DNA of 64,000 nt from Lophium mytilinum (Eukaryota; Ascomycota; Dothideomycetes; Mytilinidiales; Mytilinidiaceae), in the NCBI GenBank assembly GCA_010093605.1, contig MU004194.1:74908-138907 (forward strand), written 5' to 3'. A program made the position numbers and the translations under genes. Every line of letters starts with the position of its first letter. Within the stretch, counting starts at the first letter, position 1. The notes under the pieces were generated by a model that worked only from the letters and a program-made list of their open reading frames with translations, was not told the origin of the DNA and did no database searches. Below, in pieces: positions 41,881-53,936 of this stretch.

Positions 41881-43176
41881 GCAGGCAGCGAGGGCTGTCG
41901 GTGGAGCCAGCAACGGGGTGGTGGGCTGTCGGTGGCCAATTGCAGCCACAGTCGCGTGCCTCCAGTGGCTCTATCGACGGATAATGTTATCACCTGCCTG
42001 ATATCGGCGCCCACTGCCAGCATTGCCCCATCCTGCGCATCGCGTCCTCCGCGCGGCGGATACAGCTGGGATACACCTTCCGAAACGAAACGATCGCCGA
42101 CAGGACCGACACGGCGGATTTGGGTCCCATGGCTGGACCTACTGAGAAGACGTGAGATGCCTTTCGGCCAAGGCGCTGTGTGTCAGGCGATGTGCCCATT
42201 TGGTATGGAAGAAAAGTCACGGGGAAATATAATATTTATTGGAAAGAGGCATGTCAATGCTCCCGTAGGTTTTACGTTGCGTCTGGGTTATGCTCTTCTA
42301 TACGGGTACTGGTCAAAGACGTTGGCAGCACTGCTGTTTGCTGGCACGACGGCGGGTGTACGAACGCCCCTGACGTGACGCGCCTGAGCATGCATGGATT
42401 ATGCATTAGCGCATCGTATTGAAAAGTAAGGTATCGTATCTTGCGCTGGTGCAAGCTCGGATTAGCTTGAGGTGGGCGCCCCGGCTATCAGCATTCTGGA
42501 AGCTCTGATAGCCTAGCATGGAAATTGAGGCGATTGCTGTGAAGCTCCCTTTCTGGGCTATTAACGAGCAGGCTTACCTTCAATAGCTAGACAGCTGTTA
42601 TCCCTCCCTAAAGGGTCCGGAATCGTCACCTCAAACGGCACTTTTATGGCTTGGCTTGGACGCTGGGTCACCGGACGGAGTAGGGCTCGGCCAAGCTTTG
42701 AGGCGCCTATTACGTTCCCGTCTTTGTTATCGGTAGTCGGATCTGCCGTCAACTTCTTATAACGGTATCGTGGTGGTGAGCATCAGGCATAGATCGGCCG
42801 TGACCATGGCGCCACCTTCGTCGCCTACAGCCGCTCGACCATACAGGTGGCCAGCGTTCCCCCCCCACACCCCTCAATTTCCGCTGAACCCTGGATCCCG
42901 GATCCACCGTAAGCCGCCACCAACCATGTCACCTTCCCCAATTAGTTAATATGCGGATTGCGCGGAGGCGAGTGTGATTTGCTCGTCGCCAACCCCTCAC
43001 AAATGGGACAGACGAACCTTATCTTTGATTTGCCGTATCTAGGGCACAGCCCGAGAGTCCGTGGGGCCGGGTACTCACGGCGCTACTGATGGGGTCGTAC
43101 AAAGGTAGCTATCTATCCAACCCATCGATCAAGCCTGGTCGCATCCTCTCTTCATTCTCTCCCCCCCGCCGCAAAC
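41881..43176. other. Gap between the repeats and the amino-acid permease
   Basis: About 1.3 kb. A short inverted repeat (GGCTATCAG at 42483 and CTGATAGCC at 42505) is present. The last 150 bp forms the permease leader. No supported gene. Confidence 0.4.
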
Positions 43177-45208
43177 ATGAGTCTGAAGCACAACGAACTC
43201 GATAATGGAGGTTTTGGTGAGAAACATGTCGCTGCTCCGGAGTTCGGCAGCGACCCAGAAAGCGGTGCCGTCGAGTCTGGCGAGAACAAGCTGCACCAGG
43301 ACCTGAAGGGCAGACACATGCAGATGATTGCCATGCAAGTTCCCCACTCCCTCCTCCGTCGTCGTCTGCTGTGTACTAATTTGTGCTTTTAGTGGTGGTG
43401 CAATTGGCGCTGGTCTGTTCGTTGGTTCGGGCAGTGCTTTCCAGACTGGCGGCCCTGGTTCCGTGCTGCTTGGTTTCATGATTGTTGGTACGTCATACCC
43501 GCTATTCGAATTGCGACGCGGTAACTAACATGCTTTTAGGTGGCATGATGTAGGCGCATTTGATACGGAAACGCTTTGTCACTATCTAACTCGGTCATTT
43601 AGCTACCTCGTGATGCAAGCGCTCGCAGAAATGGCAGTCATGTACCCGGTCAACGGAGCCTTCACCATGTACATCTGCCGCTTCGTTGATCCGTCCTGGG
43701 GATTCGCCTGCGGCTGGCAGTATGCTATCAGCTGGCTCACCGTCCTTCCTTTTGAGATCTCGGCTGCTTGCAACATCATCCACTACTGGCCCGGATCCAA
43801 CGGCATCAACAACGCTGCTTGGATCGTCCCACTGCTTTTCGCTTTGGTTGTCATCCAGTTCTTCGGCGTGAAGGGCTATGGCGAGGTTGAGTTTTTCCTC
43901 AGTGTTCTCAAGATCACCGCTTGCACGGGCTTCATTATCCTCGGAATAATCATTAACTGCGGCGGCGTTCCCACGGACCACAGAGGCTATATTGGCGCCA
44001 AATACTGGTATGCTCAAATCTTTCCTGTGTCTGCCTGCAAGGCTAATAACGCAACATAGGCACGACCCTGGTGCATTCCTCAACGGCTTCCACGGCTTTT
44101 GCACTGTTTTCGTGACAGCCTCATTCGCCTATACTGGAACTGAACTCACTGGTCTGGCTGCGGCCGAGACTGCCAACCCCGCAAAGGAAATTCCCAGAGC
44201 TTCCAAGCAAGTTGTTTGGCGTATCGGCTTTTTCTACATCGTCACCCTCTTCCTTATTGGGTTGAACGTGCCAGCCAACAGCCCCTTGTACTCCGGCGAC
44301 GGTGCCGAATCCCGTTTCTCACCTTTCGTCATCGCCATTAAGCTCGCCAACATCAAGGCCCTCCCCTCGATTTTCAACGCTGTTATCTTGATATCCGTCA
44401 TGAGTGTCGCCAACTCGTGCACTTTCGGCTCCACGCGCACGATGCAGGCTCTGGCCGCAAATGGTGCGTACACCATTCCACAAATTCTACATAAAAACTA
44501 ACCTATTACTCAGGCATGGGTCCTAAGCTGTTTGCCTACGTTGACAAGAAGGGCCGTCCCCTCTCCGTGGTCATCCTCCAACTCCTCTTCGGCTGCATCG
44601 CCTTCGTCAACTTGGCACCGAACGGTGGCGATGTTTTCACCTGGCTGCTATCTTTGTCCGGTCTTTCCATCCTCTTCATCTACGGCAGCATTGCGTTGGC
44701 CCACATCCGTTTCCGCCTCGCCTGGTAAGCTCCCCTCCGCACTTTCGGCTCGCAACTCCCTTACTAACAGATTCGCAGGAAAGCGAACGGTCACTCGCTC
44801 GACGAACTTCCCTTCAAAGCCGCCTTCGGCGTCTGGGGCTCCTATCTCTGCCTGCTCATCAACATCCTCTGCCTGATCGCCCAATTCTACGTCGCGCTGT
44901 ACCCCGTCGGCGGGCCCAACCTGGATCCCAAGACGTTCTTCGAGCTCTACCTCGCCGGCCCGTTCCTCATCGTCCTCTACCTCATGTGGAAGGTCTACAG
45001 CTGGTTCGTCCGCCCATCGGACCGCCCGCTATGGGTTGCGGTCAAGGACATCGATATCTACTCCGGCATGCGCGAGACGCAGCGCGGTGTCAGCGGTGTG
45101 GGTATCTCGGACGAGCAGAGGCGCGCTAGCATCACGGAAATGCAGGGGGAGAAGAAGAAGAAGGGGCCCGTGGATTACCTGAAGGCGGGCTTCAGGAGTC
45201 TCATCTAA
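43177..45208 (+). CDS. Amino-acid permease (APC/YAT family)
   Basis: Seven exons (43177-43334, 43393-43487, 43540-43549, 43603-44007, 44060-44463, 44514-44724, 44779-45208) encode 570 aa. The protein has 12 expected TM helices. Family signatures are HMQMIAIGGAIGAGLFVGSG at TM1, ALAEMAVMYPVNGAF, KYWHDPGAF, SFAYTGTELTGLAAAE and GRPLSVV. It would import amino acids by proton symport at the plasma membrane; the substrate range is unknown. The first intron begins with GC (GCAAGT) and ends in AG. Using that GC donor restores the invariant Ile of IGGAIG. Exon 3 is only 10 nt (43540-43549) and supplies part of GGMIY. All phases agree. Both cytoplasmic tails are charged, as usual. Confidence 0.92.
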
Positions 45209-46792
45209 ATTGTTTAGCGAGAATAGTCATCTTTTGCGGAGGCTTGGAAAGAGGGGTGAGGACGATGATGGGGACTGCCGTTGAGAGAGGCGTCCTCTAG
45301 TTAGAGGTGGTCTGGAGCCATAGAGTAGCCACTTGCCTTGGCAGCAGGGCTTGTAGGGGCTTATATCTCAATGCATTGGTAATAATATTACTATTGTTTT
45401 TGTTCTGGTTGGCTGGTGTAGCTCCTGTTCGGTTGGTGTGGTTCCTGTTAGGGTCTATGCCGCGATGTCCTCTGGGCTAATTTGTAAGGGAAACGCGTTC
45501 GCTACCTCGCAATGCTCGGTGAATGCTCGTCTTCCGCGGTGGATGAAAGCCGTTGCGCGCGCGGCTGCTGAGGGACGCGTAGTAGCTCTATGAACCAAAT
45601 ACGGAACACGCCATCATCCTGGATCTGTCCGGGGTTCGGGTTCGTATATGTGCGTCCTCCTAAGTGCGGGCCGTGTCGATTCTGGGGTCCGGGGTAAGCG
45701 TGAGGGCACGTGTGTTGCTATTACACATTGTACGTAATATATTAAGCAAGCTCGATCACGGTGCTCTGTGCATACGAAGTACCCATGAAAGGGATCTTCG
45801 TAGAAAGGTGCGGAGGCGGCAACGGATCGAAATTTTAGAGTTGCCCTGGGTTGCCTAGGGTCACACCACGTGACTGAAATTACATAATGGAGGCATTCGA
45901 CGTACGATGCGCCTGAGTTGCTCCATGTTGAAGTATTTCTCTGTGATTTTTCTAGTCATGGGTTGCGCTACTCGATTCAGGGACTGACACTTAGTGAGTG
46001 TCTTCAACGTTTCTAATGTGACGTAGGTATTCACTATTATTGTCCGTCACGTGCCCAAAGCTCGGACGACTTCCTTCCAAGCATCGGAACCAACCAAACC
46101 ATCAAGCTCTCGCCAAAACATCCATTCTCAATATTACATCACCTAGTATGCCCAGATCCGTATTGTGTAGAGACAACTGAAAAGCATAGCCGAGAGCTGA
46201 AAGATCAAGAAGAAATCACGCAAGAGCCTAACCGCCACGTTTGAACCACCAAGTCAAGGAACTCCCCCATCTCTATGAGAATGGTGCATCACAGAGCCCA
46301 AAACATCGCCCTCAGGGCCATCCCTCGGCGCCATCCTATTCCTAAGCAACCCCTCACATTCCTAATAGTCAACCCTATCCCTCGTCTCCTCTTCTCCCCC
46401 CATCCCGTTCCCTCCATCCACCCCAAATTAGTCAAGACCTCACCCGTCTACAATCCTATAACCACCATCTCGCTCTATATCTCGCGCCCAGACCCCCCCC
46501 TTGTAAACCTCGCCATCTCCACCCTTTGTCACTCGTTTCGGGCCGCATGTTCATCGACCTTTAGGCAGGCACGACATTCGCAGACGAGAGCGGTGATGGG
46601 TGGCCCAAGGGCTTCATGGAACCTACCAATCTGGCCGGGTTCGGAGGGGTGTTTGACCCCGAGATAAGGGTAACCAACGTTTTAATGAATTTGTAGTGGG
46701 CAAACTGTGAGGCATGCGTATGTAGCCTGCCTTTCCCCCGTTAGATTTTGATTACCGCAGTCATCATGACGCAGCGTATAAAACAATCCAAC
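45209..46792. other. Gap after the permease
   Basis: About 1.6 kb. A 22-24-bp imperfect duplication (GGTTGG-TGGTGT-G-TCCTGTT) occurs near 45402-45450. The stretch 46250-46560 is very C-rich. No supported gene. Confidence 0.4.
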
Positions 46793-47035
46793 ATGGCTTC
46801 CCCTCGTATCATAACGAATCCTCCTCCCCTCTCGTCCCATCTCAAACGCACAACATCACTCACAGGAGAGCACACCCATCATAGAGGATATCAAAAACCC
46901 TGGCATTACGCTAGAAAGAAAAGCCTAAGAATCCAGGAACTCCCCCTCCCTGACCCAGAAACCCAGCCGCCCACATACATGCGCCCGCCATCCCCAATCT
47001 CGCGCTCTGAGAGATCCGGGGATGAAATGCATTAA
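46793..47035 (+). CDS. Possible small protein (80 aa), weak
   Basis: An open frame from ATG 46793 encodes 80 aa, starting MASPRIITNPPPLSSHLKR, basic and Pro/Ser-rich with a His patch. The composition looks more protein-like than the neighbouring frames, but no family is recognised. A TATAAAA word at 46777 is too close to be its own TATA box. It converges on kinesin-8 with under 100 bp between the stops. It may be a chance frame. Confidence 0.25.
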   Translation: MASPRIITNPPPLSSHLKRTTSLTGEHTHHRGYQKPWHYARKKSLRIQELPLPDPETQPPTYMRPPSPISRSERSGDEMH

Positions 47036-47126
47036 ACCACAAACGAGAAGCTTACGCCTACTCCAATGAGCCACAAGTATCCGTATCCTACAGCAACGCC
47101 CCAAACCCACGAGGTCCATCAGAACA

Positions 47127-50100
47127 TCAGCGCCACACGCTCTTCGACCCGCCCGTTAAGCTACCCCTGACAGTAGAGCTATTGTTGATGCTGCTGAGAC
47201 GCATAGGACCCCCGCCACGCAGCGATGCGCCCTCCTTCATGTGGCCTTCAGGCCCAGCCATCGTGGTGCGCCGCAACGCGCCCTTCATGATAGGCGCGGT
47301 GCGTGGGCTCAGCACGCTGCCCTTCCAGTCGCCTTCGCGGTCGCTCTTGACCATGCGCCGCGCGTGAGAGGCTGTGAAAAGGTTTTCGTTTGGCGGGCTG
47401 CCCGAGCTCGCGGCGGTTGGGCTGCGGCGGCGATGGGCGCGGCTCATTCCACCTTGGCTGGAGAGGGAGTGGCGTTTGATGGCGGAGCGGATCTGGCTTG
47501 CCTCCGACTGGTCGACTGTCCATTTCTCCTCGTCCGAGGAGGAGCTGTTGCCGCCGTTCTCGGTGCGTGCGTTGTCTGAGGAGGCGTTCTCGACCATGTG
47601 AAGGGATGAGCGATGGGGTGCGGCGTTTCCGTTCACCTCACGCAATGGCGAGGAATCATCGTCCGAGGAAGACAATCCGGTGGCTTTCGGGGGTGGAGGC
47701 GATCCGTCGTGCTTCTTCAACAAGAAGCCGGTTTGGAAGCGGCTGGAGCGGGGTTTGGCAACCTCGAGGGTCGATTGTGGTGGTGTCGGGATTGGCGACG
47801 AGCTGTGCTGCTCCGGATCTGTCACAAAACTAGGGAGGGTAGGAACTGGGAGGTCGATAGAGGAGTTGGTAGGAGTGTCTTCGAGCGGTTTTGGTGTAGC
47901 TTCAAATTCCTCGAGAGTTCCATCTTCTGTGTCATCTCGCCATCGGACTCCTCGCTTCAGACCTTTGCCGGGAGATTTCTTCTTTGGCGTGAATTGGATG
48001 GCCTTCTTAGCACCACCAAGCTTCCGGCGTCGCGGGGATGCTTTCATTGGTGATGACATAACGTGAGGCGCTGCCTCGACGACAGCAGTTAGAGCAATTG
48101 GGCGCATAGGCGACGGGCCCATGATATTCACAGGCCTCCTCCTCTTCGGCGTACCATGCCGCGAAGGAGGAAAAGCTTCCGTGCCTGGAAGCCCACCGTC
48201 GGGCTTGATTACTTGAGATGTTGCGTCAGAACAGGCCGCAATCACCTTCCCTAACACCTTTTTCGCCGATTGTACTGCTTCTTCCTCGTCCATAGTAGCA
48301 ATCTGGGTGAGTATGGCGACCGTTTCGAAGTGGGCCTGTAAAAGGACTTGGATGATCGCCGCATCTCCGCCCTTCTCTTGTTCCATGACACTCAGATAGG
48401 CTTCTCTGTCGGCATTGGACTTCAGGAGTTCGGCCTCCCGCGTCAAGCTTGCGATGTCACTTCCTTCTTCGATACCGTCAACTTCGTGCAGCTGTCGTAA
48501 GCCAACCTGCAGCGCAGTGTCAAGCGCTCGTTCCCAGTTATTCTTTGTTAGTCGTTGATGGTAGTGCTGTCGGCTGCCTTCGAGCTCCGCTTGGATCCCT
48601 GTTGCTGTCTTGCGCATCGCCACCAGGCCTCGAGGAGGCTCTTCTTCGTCTCTATTTGCACAAACTGCGTCGAATCCCGCAATCCATGCCTGAATCATGC
48701 AGATGCGCCGCTCGATCTGTCGCTGCTTCCTCATCATGTTTGCCCGCTCCTGTCGTTCGGCCGCTGAATGATCATAAGCGGCTCGTATGCGAATAATAGA
48801 TTCCCGAGCCAGAGCCTCCCGCTTCTCAGCCACCTTCTTGAACTTCGTCATTGCACCTGCCTCATAATCCTTTTGTTGGTTCATTAACTCGTCTATCAAG
48901 GCGCGCTGCTCGTCGATTTTCTTGAGGTAATCCTTCACGTGGCGATTGACGTTGAAAACATTCTTAGTGACCTTGGTTTGGATGTTCTTTGCCCGGTTGG
49001 CATATCGCAGGGTGTTCTGGGTCTCATCAAAATGCGCGCTCGAGGGACTCACGCAAACGATCATGACTGTGCGACAATTCCCTCCGAGAGAAAACTTGAG
49101 AAGCCGGGTAAGTTTCGAGTTCCGGTACGGGACATGGTTTCGTTTTCGTGGGTCGCATAGTGCGTTGATGCAACTTCCTAAAGCGAGCAGGGACTTGTTG
49201 ATGTTTGCGCCCTCAAGAAGCCTCTCTCCACGGTTCTTCGTTGCGCTCGCACGCTCGCTTCCCGCAAGGTCTATTATGCTTAAGGTCGCCATGGTGTGTG
49301 GTTCGTTGACGGCAGCGTTGCGGTCTTTGGACGAGACATTGATTTGAAGGACGGCGTGGGAACGAGATGAGGTCGCGTTGGCTTCTGTGGGCGACATAGT
49401 TCGGAACTCGTTGCCTCTCACGATCATGTCCATGACCTCTTGGACCTTGGTGACTGTCAGCAACCGCCTTTCAGTATAGACAAAGCATACTCACATTCTG
49501 AGGCCGATGGCTAGAGAGGCCTGCCACAGAGACGGCCTGATTGGCATCTTCTCGAAGCATCAACCCCTGTTTGCTTCCACCTGGTACCAGTAGATCGCGG
49601 ATGGTCTCGTTGTAAATTTCCAGGTACGACAGAGTAACCTCCGTAACTCGTTGCTCAGACACCTCGCCAATTTTCTCGAAAAGTTCCTGCATAGTCAGAA
49701 AGATGATGCCAGGCTGCTGTGACGTTCCGCTATCATTCTGGTCAGCATCAGCGCGAAGCAAGATATGGGCCTCCTACTCACGTGATCGTATGCGTCTTTC
49801 CACAGCCTGTAGCACCATACGCAAATACGGTGCAGTTGTATCCATCTATTACGCTGTCCAGGAGGCCCCTGGTGGTAGCTTCGTAAACATCGCCCTGAGT
49901 TGTGTTGTCATCGAAAACGCGGTCGAAGGCAAAGGTCTGGTCCTTGACCCTCTTGCCCGTTGGTCCGCCTTGCCTCGAGAATCTTTGCACCGGATTGTCT
50001 TCTGGGGGGTCAAAAATCCTATTTCACATGTTAGTTTCAGTGCCCAGGTCGGGACGTGATGGGGGTGCGTACAGGCATTTCTCGTCGACCACCTTCAGAA

Positions 50101-50272
50101 CGGGCTTGATTCCTTTCTGGTGGAGCTTTGGTGTAGGGGCGGCGGCGAGTGATCCATCTCCGAGGAATAATGTCTGGTCGTCGGTCTTCGATAATTGCGC
50201 TGCTTCCCTGATGGTAAACGGCCGAACTCGTACGGTGACGGAGATGGAGGACGCGCCGTCGCTGACGGCCAT
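47127..50272 (-). CDS. kipB: Kinesin-8 motor protein (Kip3/KipB family)
   Basis: Four exons (50073-50272, 49782-50018, 49495-49729, 47127-49445) encode 996 aa. The motor domain is N-terminal: P-loop GATGCGKT (135-142), switch I NATSSRSH (247-254), switch II DLAGSE (283-288). The neck sequence NVFNVNRHVKDYLKKIDEQ right after the motor is diagnostic for kinesin-8. A coiled coil follows, then a basic, Ser/Pro-rich tail that in this family binds microtubules. Kinesin-8 walks to plus ends and shortens microtubules, setting spindle length and nuclear position. Introns are 49-54 nt. The second intron uses the acceptor AATGATAG, which alone restores THTITGTSQQ. Length is typical of Aspergillus KipB. 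Confidence 0.93.
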
Positions 50273-51097
50273 AGTGGTCGCAATTAAATGATGGGATCCG
50301 TGTATGTAGCTGGACGTGCTCCAAGTATCGTCGAAGCTCGTTTTGTAGTGTGGTTAGTGAGTGGTGGGTGCCGGTGTTGGGGAGCTCCTGCTTTCTCGGA
50401 GAAACGTAAACATCGGGAAAATAACAGACTGTAGATTTTGGCTAGGCGCGCCAAGGCTTATCGCTATCACCACGTGACTGTTTCAGATCCCCTGTCGTGC
50501 TCAAAGCCCGCCTGCCAGACTGCCCACCACAAAACTCTTCGTCCATCTTCACTATTCAGTGTGAATATACGTCAATAGCCAGATCTGTCATTGCTTATTA
50601 GATCATGTAGAATCAATCTCGCCAGATTTGCCATTGAGAGCACTGTACAAGGACGAGTGAATCGCCAATGGACATGCGTTGTTGCAGTGTAGGAAACGAG
50701 TCCGTACTAGTGAATCCCTGTCTTATTGTTGTTTCTGTTCCCTGAGGTCTCTTTTCCTCTCGCGTGTATGACATCTATGAAAACTGGGCACAACCTTTGA
50801 GCTAGAAACTTGATAACAAAGGATTACTTCACGGCCAGGGCAACGCGTTCAGAGTGCTTCAAGCAAGTTATATATATATATGTATGAAGAATGTACACAT
50901 CAGCCACCTTAAGCACCCGCTCGGCTTCATTCTTCCATTGGCACTTCCTGCCCAATTCTGTGCAACGTAAAGCTGAGGTTGGCACTGATCCGGTCCGACG
51001 GCCTGAACCCACACCTGCAACCCGACACAAGGTTCCAGACCATATCGACACGATTGCAGCCCTCCAGAAACATGTCATGAATCAATTTAAGGGAAGC
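50273..51097. other. Kinesin-8 promoter and DUF4360 3' flank
   Basis: About 825 bp. A short TA dinucleotide run (near 50870) is the only simple repeat. No gene. Confidence 0.4.
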
Positions 51098-51814
51098 CTA
51101 TGCCGTGCAAGTCTGCCAGCCGACATAGACGACCTGCAAAAACTTGGCATCAAGGGAGTCCGTAGTCAGGAGGCCCGAGGACGAGGAGTTGGTGCTGGTC
51201 AGGCGGACCTGGGAGTTGATGTTGAGCATGCCCTCGGCTCCGCATGGCGACCAGATGACTGAAGTGCTGTCGGCCTCGTCGTGCTTCAAGTAGTCGCCAT
51301 TCACTGGGCCCACGAAGTCGTATTCTGTACTAGTCTGGTCATTGGTCAGCTTGGGAACATCATTTCACCCTGTTGAGAGAAAGTTATGTGTTGCGAAGGA
51401 GGGGGATGTTACCTGCTGAGTTTGGCCGGAAAAGTAGTAGGTTGATTTGAGAACACCGGTTATACCCTTGTCAATCGCAGCGTACCCACGATAGTCCGCG
51501 CTGAACACCGAATATTGAAATCCTCCGGGATAAGTGATGTCGACGTTCAGTTGGCAGTTCTTTCGTTGCTCGATAACTGCAATGCCAGGCCCAATTGATG
51601 CGACTTACTCATCGAAGATCAGAGTGACGGTGGTTCTATCATCGGAGATAACATAATCAAGAGATCCTTGAGGGCAGCCGGTTCCACCATAGGTAATTGC
51701 CTTGATGTGAACCTCGGTTGGATCTGGAGTGCCTGAAGTAACATCTCCAAGGCTAGGGTTCGTTGGCGCTGCAGCGGCAAGAGGAAGAAGAGCAAGGGCG
51801 CGGTAGAACTTCAT
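51098..51814 (-). pseudogene. DUF4360 secreted protein, interrupted by one in-frame TAA
   Basis: The exons are 51413-51814 and 51098-51334. A signal peptide (MKFYRALALLPLAAAAP) precedes a DUF4360 domain: AITYGGTGCPQGS, CQLNVDITYPGGFQYSV, STYYFSGQ, VWSPCGAEGMLNINSQVRL and the ending LLTTDS plus a final Cys. DUF4360 proteins are small secreted fungal proteins of unknown function. Codon 70 is TAA (51605-51607), where relatives have an aromatic or other residue between FDE and VASIGPG. The frame reads on with perfect family similarity for another ~140 codons, and no splice choice removes the stop. The intron 51335-51412 (78 nt) is intact and the TATA promoter is present. It is therefore either a very young pseudogene, a read-through or edited gene, or a base error. 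Confidence 0.75.
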
Positions 51815-51929
51815 GATAGTGATTTGAATGGACGGTTCGTTCAATGAGTAATCGCGTGTCTGAGTTGAGTTGCAGATCGATGAAGTCAGTGTTGCGGATT
51901 GAGAGAAGATCGTCCATTGACCATAGGCC

Positions 51930-51936
51930 TTATATA
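51930..51936 (-). promoter_or_regulatory. TATA box (TATATAA) of the DUF4360 gene
   Basis: TATATAA on the minus strand lies about 115 bp upstream of the ATG at 51814. Confidence 0.55.
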
Positions 51937-53936
51937 GGTAAGTCGCTCCCCATGCCGTGGTGTCTGCTTGATAGCATCTTCGTGTTGAGTCTCCGATAGT
52001 TCGACGTCTTGGCGTAGTCTGGACCTGATACCACCTGCCTGTCTTCTTCACCGTATGCTGTATAATGGGCCCGGCGGGCCGATAATGCTCACAGAAGGAA
52101 GCGAAATGCAGGGCTTAGGTGAGTCGCGTGTCTGATATGGAAGTGCCGGTCTGAGCGTCGACGTCTCCAGGATCTCCATGGAAATCGCAGTTGAAGACCG
52201 GGATCGGATGGGTGGACGATTGTGATCTGTCACTGAGAGTTCGTAGATCTCCAATCCAAGGATGAAGCCATGCTTTTCTGACGAGGGCTAGGTTATATCG
52301 CCCGGGTCTCTGGTGTCCAACTAGATAGGTCATAGGGATGATTCTAAATCTTAGTAGGCGAAGAAGCCTCCGCCGCACTAAATCGGCTGTTTCCACGAAT
52401 GGAAGTCGTAAAATCCAACACGAACAGTGATAGTGTGGAGCAGAGTAGTAGCCTGTCGAAAGGACACGGATAATATCATATAACTTTGGACGATGGGAAA
52501 TCGTGCATGTGTTGCTCAGCGCCCGCCATCGATAATTTACTGTGAGTAATAAGTTTGGTTCTTGTAAATTGAGATAGATTTGGATGAACACATGGGACTT
52601 AGCATTAGAGCCTGTAAATAGAAACAATATGCGCGACTACCGAGCCAGTGTGCACTACTATCGCAGTAAGGGCCCTTTGATCTTACCAAAGCTCATCAAT
52701 GCCACTCGTATGTGCAGGATGATATATTTTACAGATTGCTAAAAAGCTGTATATACCTCGCTAGTAAATTAAAGCACGAGATCCAGAGGTTAGATGGCCA
52801 GTTCTCCTAACCCCGGTCGTACATCAAAATGGGGTTGCGTATATTGATCTTGAAATTAACCTTAAATTAATGCCTGCCACTTCACCACCAGAAGACCCTC
52901 TCAGGGCCCAGATCATCGCTAAGGGGCAGGTCCCATGCAAGGGCAATCTGAGAGATCTGGCCTGGAAACTAAAAATAACTTCGCTGCGTGTACATACACA
53001 CCTTCCGCAGGCGCGCATAGTTCCGGGATGTGGGTCTCATTGAGCCCAAGCGAGGTGGATCTATGTATTAAAGAGTCACAATATGGCGAGTCCAGACCAC
53101 TGCGGAAGGGTATATCAACAAGCGAGCTCCCTCTACCAAGTGAGTGTGATAGATTGCTGTTTCATTGCGTCTGGTATTTCTCGGTCAAGGCGGATGTAAG
53201 CAAGCCGAAGGTCGTGTTAGAGCTTCAGATCTTTCAGTACCGATGATCAAATATAGAGAAGACAGACAAAGGAAGACTCAAGAATGGAGTAGGACGAGGG
53301 TTATCAATGATTATTCGAACCAGGTGAAAACACCAAGAATGGTAAATAAGTCAAAGCGATGTTTCCAATGAATTCGGCAATCCAGTCGATACAGCGATCT
53401 AGCCGATAACAGAGCACATGCGGATTCTGAAGGTGTTTGAAAACTCGGGACCTGAAGCCTTTGAAGTTTGGAAGGAAGTAACGGGCATGCGATCAAGCGC
53501 GATATGGAATCATCTTGCTAAGGAAGGAGAGGAAGAGATCCTGAAGGGACCGCTCGCGATGAGGGCTGCGGCGAGTGGGACGACTCGCTGATTCCAAAGG
53601 CATGTAGGGTAGTCTGCTCGAAGTCCAGCCGTCAACATGCTGACTTGCGTAGACGAGAGGTTGAAGAGTGAGGCTGAGAGTTGATTCGGAATCTTTCGGT
53701 GGCGCAAGCTCCGCCTCGGACCGATTTGTCAACCCCCCGAGTGACGCAGTGGATCTGGGACCTCACAACGCCATCAACATCTCAAATAACGAGTTCCCTA
53801 TAAAACATATATCCCTTTGATCGCGCATCCTCTGAGAACTCCATTCAACAACTAACTTCAACAAACATCCCCTCAAACCGTCACAGTGAAGCTCTTCTTC
53901 GCTGCCGTTGTTTTAGTCTTCACAAGTTACCTCTCT
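51937..53936. other. 2-kb gap between DUF4360 gene and msrA
   Basis: No supported gene. A 170-codon minus-strand frame at 52115-52627 has no recognisable domain. The stretch 52650-52870 is AT-rich. Confidence 0.4.
53799..53805 (+). promoter_or_regulatory. TATA box (TATAAAA) of msrA
   Basis: TATAAAA lies 138 bp before the first ATG of msrA (53937) and is followed by a CA-rich leader. Confidence 0.55.

Noticed and set aside
46275-46667. 130-codon Pro/His-rich plus-strand frame
   Set aside because: It arises from a C-rich tract and has no protein-like conservation signal.
52115-52627. 170-codon minus-strand frame upstream of the DUF4360 gene
   Set aside because: Irregular composition and no family similarity; probably chance.
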